Of a stretch of 10,633 nt of DNA, positions 5,843 to 10,633 are shown piece after piece (the stretch's first letter is position 1; every line of letters begins with the position of its first letter). This DNA is from Gammaproteobacteria bacterium (GTDB taxonomy: Bacteria; Pseudomonadota; Gammaproteobacteria; Steroidobacterales; MnTg04). The position numbers and the translations under genes were made by a program. The notes beneath the pieces are model-generated. The model ran no database searches, was not told the DNA's origin, and saw nothing but the letters and a program-made list of their open reading frames with translations. The stretch lies in NCBI GenBank assembly GCA_027297845.1, contig JAPUHG010000112.1, positions 1 through 10,633 on the forward strand. The letters are read 5' to 3'.

Positions 5843-8317
5843 TTATTTACCGGTATCAGACCCTTGTTTGTCGGGTTTGCGGCTCGCCAGTTGCAGAATA
5901 CTCAGCCTGACCTGCTCGCTGAGAACCAGGCGCGCGTCCCGGTCAACGCTCTCCAGCGCCTCATCGAAAACCAGCAAGCCATCTGAATTCTCATGTAGAA
6001 ACTTTTTCGTCACCATTCCTGACACAAAACTTCTGAATAGCGAACGATCAAAATAATCGGGCGAGTCAAGCTCGTATAACAAAGCCATGTGCTGAGCAAC
6101 TCGGCGACTTTCCTGTTCCAGTTCGGCGGAGTTTATCTGCCCACTGCCTCGGCTAAGCAGCACAGCGATCGCCATATAAAACCTTTCCAGTGCCTGCGAT
6201 GAAGTTCGTGCCAGAAAGTTTATTTGCGCCGCCTGTGGCGCCCCGGTATCCGGACGACAAAAAACACCCCGTACATCGTCTTCCTTTACCAAGCCGAGAT
6301 CGCGCATGGTTCGCAATATTTTCGGTACCTCTACCGCGAGTTCCTCTACCCGCCAGCGCAAAAAAAGTTCTTCCTGCAAATACGGATAAACCAAACCGCA
6401 AAGGCGGACCAATTCCGATTCGCTGAGTTGCGGCCGATTGGTAAAACAGGCTGCGACCAGCGAAGGCAAAATTAACAAGTGCTGGATGCAATTCCGCACA
6501 TAGGTCATAAGCACCGCGTTGCGCGTTCTCATGCGAACTACCACACCGAGCTCTCTTTCTTCACGGATAATAATATCGAGCGCTTCGCCATGAGCAATTA
6601 TCTCGTCCGCGGATTTTTGAGTAACCGACATCCATGGCGAGTAGGGTGCGGCCGACAGTAATTGCACCAGTAGCTCCAATTGCTCGCGTAGATCGCTTTC
6701 CAGCATCGTCTGCCGTGGCGTACTAAGAAGAACGACACTGAGGAGCGCTGCAGGGCTGACCGATGCCGCTTCATTGATGCGCAGCATGATTCGATCACCC
6801 AATTCGGAGACCAGCTGCGGCATCCATCCCGAGCTGTTGTTTTCGCTTTGCCAGCCTTCGTGCATTTCATCCAGCAATTCATGCAGGATCAATGGCTGAC
6901 CGAAATTGACGCTAACTTTGCCAAAGCTGTTGCGCAGCGAAGGCAAATAGCGCAGAAACCCAAAAAAGGTTTCCTTGGTTTTTGTCCCACCACGCAATTC
7001 ACGAATAAAGGCCTGACCCTCGATCAGTTTTTCATAGCCAAAATACACCGGTACAAATGCGATCGGTCGTGAACTGTCCTTCAAAAAGCTGCGCACCGTC
7101 ATTGCGAGCATGCCCGGTTTCGCTTTCAGCAGGCGGCCGGTCCGGCTGCGCCCTCCTTCGACAAAATATTCAATCGAATATCCTCGCGCAATAATCGCGG
7201 ACAGATAAGATTCGAATACCGTCGAATAGAGCCGTTTGCCCTTGAAGCTACGACGCAGAAAAAACGCGCCCCCGCTGCGCAGAATCGATCCGATAATCGG
7301 CAGATCAAGATTCTTGCCTGCGGCGACGTGGGGAACCATCAGCCCCTGGTTATAAATTACATATGACAGCAACAGGTAATCGATATGACTACGATGACAG
7401 GGCACATAAACCAGTTCGTAATTGGGCGCGATCTGCCGCAGGTTATCTACGTTGGCAAGATCCACTCCATCGTAAAGACGATTCCAGACTTTGCTCAAAA
7501 AAACCGCCAGAAACCGCACCACCGGGTAGGAATAATCCGCCGAGATTTCCTTCAGATAAGAACGGGCCCTGGCCTTGGCCCTTTTCTCGGACATCTTATT
7601 GGAGGTAACTTCTTTCTGGATTGCCGCCCGGACTTCGCTGGTGCGCAAAATACTTTTGAACAGGTTTCTGCGATGAGAAAGATCAGGACCAATCGTCGCG
7701 GCCCGCTGGCGACGAAAATGCACGCGCAATATTCTTGCGATTTTTCTTTCCGCTTTTTCCGGACCAAGTCCCTCATCCACTATGTCGCGCAACGAAAGCG
7801 GGGCTGAAAAATGGACCATCGTCTCCCTGCCTTGCAACAGGACCTGCATCAGGCGGCGCCAACGCCCACCTTCCTTCCACTGCTCGCTGAACAGCAGCTT
7901 CAATCCGGATCGTTGTTCCGGCGCCCGCCCCCAAAAAATCGCGGTCGGAACGATTTGTATATCCATATCCGGATTTTGCGACGCTGCCTCGACCAGCCGC
8001 CGAAGACGATCCGAAATATGCAAACTCCTGCGTCGATACAGGCCGTGGTAATGCTTCAGATAAAAAATCGCCCTGCGCTCTGACCCATCGGTCAATTCCA
8101 ATCCGTCTTCCGCGTCGGGTAGCCCGTTACGCCGGCAAGCCTCGTCGAGCGCCATCCGGTTACCGCGCCCGCTATATTCGAGGACATAACAGACCGGTTT
8201 GTCCGATTGCAACTGAAGTTCGGCCAGATCGTCAGGGACGACCTTGCAACGTAGCATCAAGCGCTGAATCTTTCTCCTGAGATAGAGGAAAAATCGGCTG
8301 ACACCAGGCACGCGCAT
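5843..8317 (-). CDS. plsB: Glycerol-3-phosphate 1-O-acyltransferase PlsB
   Basis: The 824-residue protein matches the length of E. coli PlsB (about 807). It transfers an acyl chain from acyl-ACP or acyl-CoA to the sn-1 position of glycerol-3-phosphate, the first step of phospholipid synthesis, at the inner face of the cytoplasmic membrane. All four acyltransferase blocks are visible in order: HRSHID at 308-313 (catalytic His and Asp), GGAFFLRRSFKG at 349-360, FVEGGRSRTGR at 385-395 and IAFVPVYFGYEKLIEG at 419-434. The basic N-terminus (RRKIQRLMLRCK) and the long C-terminal region are usual for PlsB and absent from the short PlsC enzymes. The ATG at 8317 has GAGG 9 nt upstream, overlapping the stop codon of the methyltransferase gene, which ends only 12 nt before. 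Co-transcription with that gene is therefore likely. No frameshift or lost motif is seen, so the enzyme should be active. Confidence 0.97.
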   Translation of the reverse strand: MRVPGVSRFFLYLRRKIQRLMLRCKVVPDDLAELQLQSDKPVCYVLEYSGRGNRMALDEACRRNGLPDAEDGLELTDGSERRAIFYLKHYHGLYRRRSLHISDRLRRLVEAASQNPDMDIQIVPTAIFWGRAPEQRSGLKLLFSEQWKEGGRWRRLMQVLLQGRETMVHFSAPLSLRDIVDEGLGPEKAERKIARILRVHFRRQRAATIGPDLSHRRNLFKSILRTSEVRAAIQKEVTSNKMSEKRAKARARSYLKEISADYSYPVVRFLAVFLSKVWNRLYDGVDLANVDNLRQIAPNYELVYVPCHRSHIDYLLLSYVIYNQGLMVPHVAAGKNLDLPIIGSILRSGGAFFLRRSFKGKRLYSTVFESYLSAIIARGYSIEYFVEGGRSRTGRLLKAKPGMLAMTVRSFLKDSSRPIAFVPVYFGYEKLIEGQAFIRELRGGTKTKETFFGFLRYLPSLRNSFGKVSVNFGQPLILHELLDEMHEGWQSENNSSGWMPQLVSELGDRIMLRINEAASVSPAALLSVVLLSTPRQTMLESDLREQLELLVQLLSAAPYSPWMSVTQKSADEIIAHGEALDIIIREERELGVVVRMRTRNAVLMTYVRNCIQHLLILPSLVAACFTNRPQLSESELVRLCGLVYPYLQEELFLRWRVEELAVEVPKILRTMRDLGLVKEDDVRGVFCRPDTGAPQAAQINFLARTSSQALERFYMAIAVLLSRGSGQINSAELEQESRRVAQHMALLYELDSPDYFDRSLFRSFVSGMVTKKFLHENSDGLLVFDEALESVDRDARLVLSEQVRLSILQLASRKPDKQGSDTGK

Positions 8318-8329
8318 AAAGCGAAGCCT

Positions 8330-8995
8330 CTATCCTATCCGGCCACTGATCAGGAGGTGGCGATCGGAAACGGTTTCGATCTGCAACGCGTCGAGTTCAT
8401 GCCGGGCCAATTGTTCTGCTACCTCCTCTGGCGTAAAGGCGGCCAACAGCGAGTTGAAAAAATCTTCCCGCAAAACCGGCGGCGCATCAGGTGCATAGGA
8501 ATCAACCAGCGACGACGCCTGATCGCGACTTTCCGGTCTGAACAAATCCATGATCATCACGCAAGCGCCAGGAGCGGCAAGCTCGGTAATTGTCTGCCAA
8601 AGAACATCGGGCTCATGTAGGTGGTGTAAAAGACTGTTGCTGACCAACGCTTCATAACTGCTGACCGGAAGTTCGACCCCGGGGATGAAACCCTCTATCA
8701 GCGTTACCCGGGCGGCCAGCGCCTGGTCCCGCTCAAGTTTTTCACGGCCAAATTTCAGCATTTCCTCGGCACCATCGACCCCGTCGATGACAACCCCAGG
8801 CAATAAGTTCGCCAGGCGCAAAGTAATGTCAGCCGGGCCACAGCCAAGGTCGAGCAAACGGCCGTTGCTAAAATCCGGAAACCGGCTGCGAAACAGATCA
8901 ACGAACAACGTGTTGGCTTCATCGAAATCCGCCTCGGCGTAGGCGCGAGCCTGCACGGGCTCGTTCATTAACTCGGGTTCCGGCGTTCTATCCAT
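8330..8995 (-). CDS. Class I SAM-dependent methyltransferase, unknown substrate
   Basis: A 221-residue protein with a Rossmann-type methyltransferase fold. Motif I (SAM binding) is LLDLGCGP at 47-54; acidic residues at the end of strand 2 lie in DGVDGAEEM (71-79); the later strands carry SNSLLHHLHEPD at about 119-130 and APGACVMIMDLFRP at 141-153. The N-terminal NEPVQARAYAEADF region forms the usual helical lid. The arrangement resembles small-molecule methyltransferases of the Tam/UbiE type, but no substrate can be named. I start it at ATG 8995, with GAGG at 9007-9004, 8 nt upstream; the frame opens from a TTG at 9025 without support, and the ATG at 8968 has a weaker site. It is 12 nt upstream of plsB and reads in the same direction, so a link to membrane lipid metabolism is possible but only contextual. 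It is cytosolic by lack of a signal or membrane segment. Confidence 0.87.
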   Translation of the reverse strand: MDRTPEPELMNEPVQARAYAEADFDEANTLFVDLFRSRFPDFSNGRLLDLGCGPADITLRLANLLPGVVIDGVDGAEEMLKFGREKLERDQALAARVTLIEGFIPGVELPVSSYEALVSNSLLHHLHEPDVLWQTITELAAPGACVMIMDLFRPESRDQASSLVDSYAPDAPPVLREDFFNSLLAAFTPEEVAEQLARHELDALQIETVSDRHLLISGRIG

Positions 8996-9023
8996 ACGAC
9001 AATCCTCAGTTTCAACTCCGGCC

Positions 9024-9056
9024 AAAAAAGACGCCGCGAGACTTTTCAGGTCTCGC
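9024..9056 (-). terminator. Possible weak terminator over the lipoprotein stop codon
   Basis: On the minus strand GCGAGAC (9056-9050) pairs perfectly with GTCTCGC (9042-9036) across a 7-nt loop that contains the TGA of the lipoprotein gene. A run of six T follows at 9029-9024, but 6 nt (GGCGTC) separate it from the stem, which weakens the case for a standard intrinsic terminator. It could give partial read-through into the methyltransferase and plsB genes. Confidence 0.4.
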
Positions 9057-9318
9057 CATCACCATCGCCATCAGCGGGGCCATTTTCAGCCTCTTCCAGT
9101 ACTTTGTCCCATTCCGCCTTCTGTTCATCAACCGTTTTCTGGACACCCTCGGCCTTTTTCATCGCATCAACCAAAGGGTCGAATACAGTTGCCTCCACAG
9201 GATTCTCGCCAGCAATCTCATCCGCAGCGCCTTGCTCTTCCGCTGTGTCTTTTTCGGCACTTCCGCAAGCTATCATCGAGATAGCCAGACCGATTACCAA
9301 TACAGTTCTCGTAATCAT
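9046..9318 (-). CDS. Small acidic lipoprotein, function unknown
   Basis: A 90-residue protein with a lipoprotein signal: basic start (MITR), hydrophobic core at residues 5-16 and a lipobox ending MIAC with Cys18. Met at position -3 is not the commonest residue but is tolerated. Gly then Ser follow the Cys, with no Asp at +2, so outer-membrane sorting is expected. The mature part is short and rich in Asp, Glu and Ala, with a probable amphipathic helix (DPLVDAMKKAEGVQKTVDEQ) at about 47-66 and an acidic repeat-like tail (GDGDG). The start is well supported by GGAGG 5 nt before the ATG. It is divergent from the dehydrogenase gene (73 nt) and lies 50 nt before the methyltransferase gene. I do not recognise a named family; real coding status rests on the lipobox and ribosome site. 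Confidence 0.82.
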   Translation of the reverse strand: MITRTVLVIGLAISMIACGSAEKDTAEEQGAADEIAGENPVEATVFDPLVDAMKKAEGVQKTVDEQKAEWDKVLEEAENGPADGDGDGET

Positions 9319-9391
9319 CTCAACCTCCAGTTTTGCACCTGTTCAGCATGCTAATCTTGATCCTTCCAAAAACAGATTCATCACACCATCA
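9319..9391. promoter_or_regulatory. Divergent promoter region between lipoprotein and SDR genes
   Basis: These 73 bases separate two outward-facing start codons, so both promoters should lie here or inside the neighbouring 5' ends. On the plus strand a TTGCAC and a TAATCT are only 13 nt apart, too close for a good sigma-70 site, and no better pair is visible on either strand. The assignment rests on gene orientation, not on motifs. Confidence 0.4.
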
Positions 9392-10195
9392 ATGCTCGAT
9401 TTTGAAAACAAGACAATCATTATAACCGGTGCATCCGAGGGAATCGGACGCGCGCTTGCACTGGAACTCGCCCCGCATGGTCCACGACTGGTTCTTGCAG
9501 CCAGAAATCGCGAACGCCTCGCAAGCCTGGCGATGCAGTGTGAGGTCGCCGGCGCAGAAACACTGGTGTGCATCTGTGACGTCACCGGCCCTGGGAATTG
9601 CAAGTCGATGGTCAAACAGAGTATCGAACGGTTCGGGCAAATAGATATCCTGGTCAATAACGCCGGGGCCACGATGTGGGCCGAATTCAATGAAATCAGC
9701 GATCTGCTTATTTTCCGGGAGATTATGGACATCAATTACCTGGGCGCCGTCTATTGCACGCATTTTGCCTTGCCATATCTACTTAAGAGCCAGGGCCTGA
9801 TCGTTGCTGTCGCCAGCGTGGCCGGTCTGACCGGTATACCCAGTCGAACAGGTTACGCAGCGAGCAAGCATGCGATGGTTGGGTTTTTCGATTCATTGCG
9901 CATCGAACTTCGCAAAACCGGCGTCGATGTCAGTGTCATCGCACCTGATTTCGTGGTTAGCCAGATTCACCGCCGTGCCTTGAAAGGTGACGGCCAGCCG
10001 ATGGGCGAATCCCCCATTCAAGAGAAACGCATTATGAGCGCCGAGGATTGCGCCAGGCTGATCGTCGGCGCCATCGAAAAACGCCAGCGTTTATTGATTA
10101 CATCGACCCGCGGCAAACTCGGACGCTGGCTAAAACTGATCGCCCCCCGGCTGATCGACAGGATTGCGGAACGGGCAATAAGACTACGGCGCTAA
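9392..10195 (+). CDS. Short-chain dehydrogenase/reductase (classical SDR)
   Basis: A 267-residue classical SDR. The cofactor glycine motif TGASEGIG is at 12-19, the structural NNAG at 89-92, and the catalytic set is Asn115, Ser142, Tyr155 and Lys159 (YAASK), with the usual 13-residue Ser-Tyr spacing. An Arg right after strand 2 (AARNRERL, about 36-43) suggests NADP(H) over NAD(H). The C-terminal tail is basic (RLIDRIAERAIRLRR), possibly a peripheral membrane contact, which would suit a lipophilic substrate such as a ketone, sterol or acyl group; this is a guess. The frame is open back to 9104, but that part is antisense to the lipoprotein gene and the SDR fold starts at ATG 9392. No good ribosome site precedes this ATG, so the message may be leaderless or poorly translated. 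The last 12 bases overlap the convergent hydrolase gene. Confidence 0.93.
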   Translation: MLDFENKTIIITGASEGIGRALALELAPHGPRLVLAARNRERLASLAMQCEVAGAETLVCICDVTGPGNCKSMVKQSIERFGQIDILVNNAGATMWAEFNEISDLLIFREIMDINYLGAVYCTHFALPYLLKSQGLIVAVASVAGLTGIPSRTGYAASKHAMVGFFDSLRIELRKTGVDVSVIAPDFVVSQIHRRALKGDGQPMGESPIQEKRIMSAEDCARLIVGAIEKRQRLLITSTRGKLGRWLKLIAPRLIDRIAERAIRLRR

Positions 10196-10633
10196 AGCGA
10201 CCAGCTTTTCCACTTTTTGCAGGAAGGCGGCGAATATTATCGCCAGATCCTGCAGGTTCTCTTCGAGCCGGTGACCGCCATTCACGATGTGCAGCACAGC
10301 ACCGTGCTGGCGCGCCCAGCGCACACTGTTGTCGACCGGGATAACGTCGTCGCTCCAGCCATGCATGATCTCGATATGTCTGGCATTCGGCGACGGCGTA
10401 TATTCTTCGTAACCCGGAAAATAAAAAGCGGGTGCCATCAGAAACAGGGCCAGGCAGTCAACGTCGTTGCTCGCGGTCGCAGCAACATGAGCACCCAGGC
10501 TTGAGCCGACCAGGGTGACCGGCTCGCTGGACCCGCTCAATTCAGCAAGCAGTTTCTTTACCCGATCCTGCGGATCTTCCATGCCACGATAAACGATGGA
10601 ATTGTGTTGCCACCCTCGGTCAGCGGCAATCTT
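10184..10633 (-). CDS. Alpha/beta hydrolase, C-terminal part (cut by window edge)
   Basis: The visible 149 codons hold the core and C-terminus of a small alpha/beta hydrolase; the N-terminus lies beyond the right edge. The nucleophile elbow is GSSLG with Ser at visible residue 45, the acid is the Asp in HGWSDDVIP (visible residue about 95), and the catalytic His is in NGGHRL (about 121). The sequence before the elbow (YRGMEDPQDRVKKLL) is typical of short alpha/beta hydrolases resembling the YqiA/RBBP9 group, which act as esterases or have no known substrate. No signal peptide can be judged. It converges on the SDR gene with a 12-bp overlap. Context gives no substrate. Confidence 0.88.
   Translation of the reverse strand, partial: KIAADRGWQHNSIVYRGMEDPQDRVKKLLAELSGSSEPVTLVGSSLGAHVAATASNDVDCLALFLMAPAFYFPGYEEYTPSPNARHIEIMHGWSDDVIPVDNSVRWARQHGAVLHIVNGGHRLEENLQDLAIIFAAFLQKVEKLVALAP

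Noticed and set aside
9104..9391. An open plus-strand extension of the SDR frame, upstream of 9392
   Set aside because: It is antisense to the lipoprotein gene, which has a strong ribosome site and lipobox, and SDR proteins begin just before the TGxxxGxG motif. The extension is Ser/Ala-rich as expected for a shadow frame.

Overview
This 10.6 kb window looks like chromosomal DNA of a gammaproteobacterium, probably a free-living marine or soil type. The main reason is a full-length PlsB glycerol-3-phosphate acyltransferase, a form found mostly in Gammaproteobacteria. An envelope cluster of RND, YCF48-like, DUF1329 and DUF1302 proteins points the same way, since such clusters are common in environmental proteobacteria. 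Base composition is moderate to GC-rich throughout, and I see no sign of a mobile element, tRNA, rRNA or CRISPR array.

Left block (about 1 to 5400, all on the minus strand): a four-gene set read in the order DUF1302 outer-membrane protein, DUF1329 periplasmic protein, YCF48/BNR-repeat secreted protein, RND/MMPL-type inner-membrane transporter (cut by the window edge). Spacing is tight (31 nt, 51 nt, then an 8-nt overlap), so it reads as one operon. The parts span inner membrane, periplasm and outer membrane, which suggests a trans-envelope mover of a hydrophobic molecule; the substrate is unknown. The DUF1302 gene carries a single in-frame TGA at 4745-4747 with intact coding sequence on both sides, so it is either a very young pseudogene, a sequence error or a recoded gene.

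Middle gap (5402 to 5842): about 440 bases without a convincing gene. It holds the presumed promoter of the envelope operon and two adjacent GC-rich palindromes.

Right block (5843 to 9318, minus strand): a small acidic lipoprotein, a class I SAM-dependent methyltransferase and plsB. The last two are 12 nt apart and probably co-transcribed; a hairpin over the lipoprotein stop codon may partly separate it from them. PlsB carries out the first acylation of glycerol-3-phosphate in phospholipid synthesis.

Right end: a classical short-chain dehydrogenase runs on the plus strand from 9392, divergent from the lipoprotein, and its 3' end overlaps tail-to-tail by 12 bp with an alpha/beta hydrolase on the minus strand that leaves the window.

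The best leads are the DUF1302 stop codon with its Ala/Gly-rich insert, and the uncharacterised envelope operon as a whole. I see no completely new type of system.
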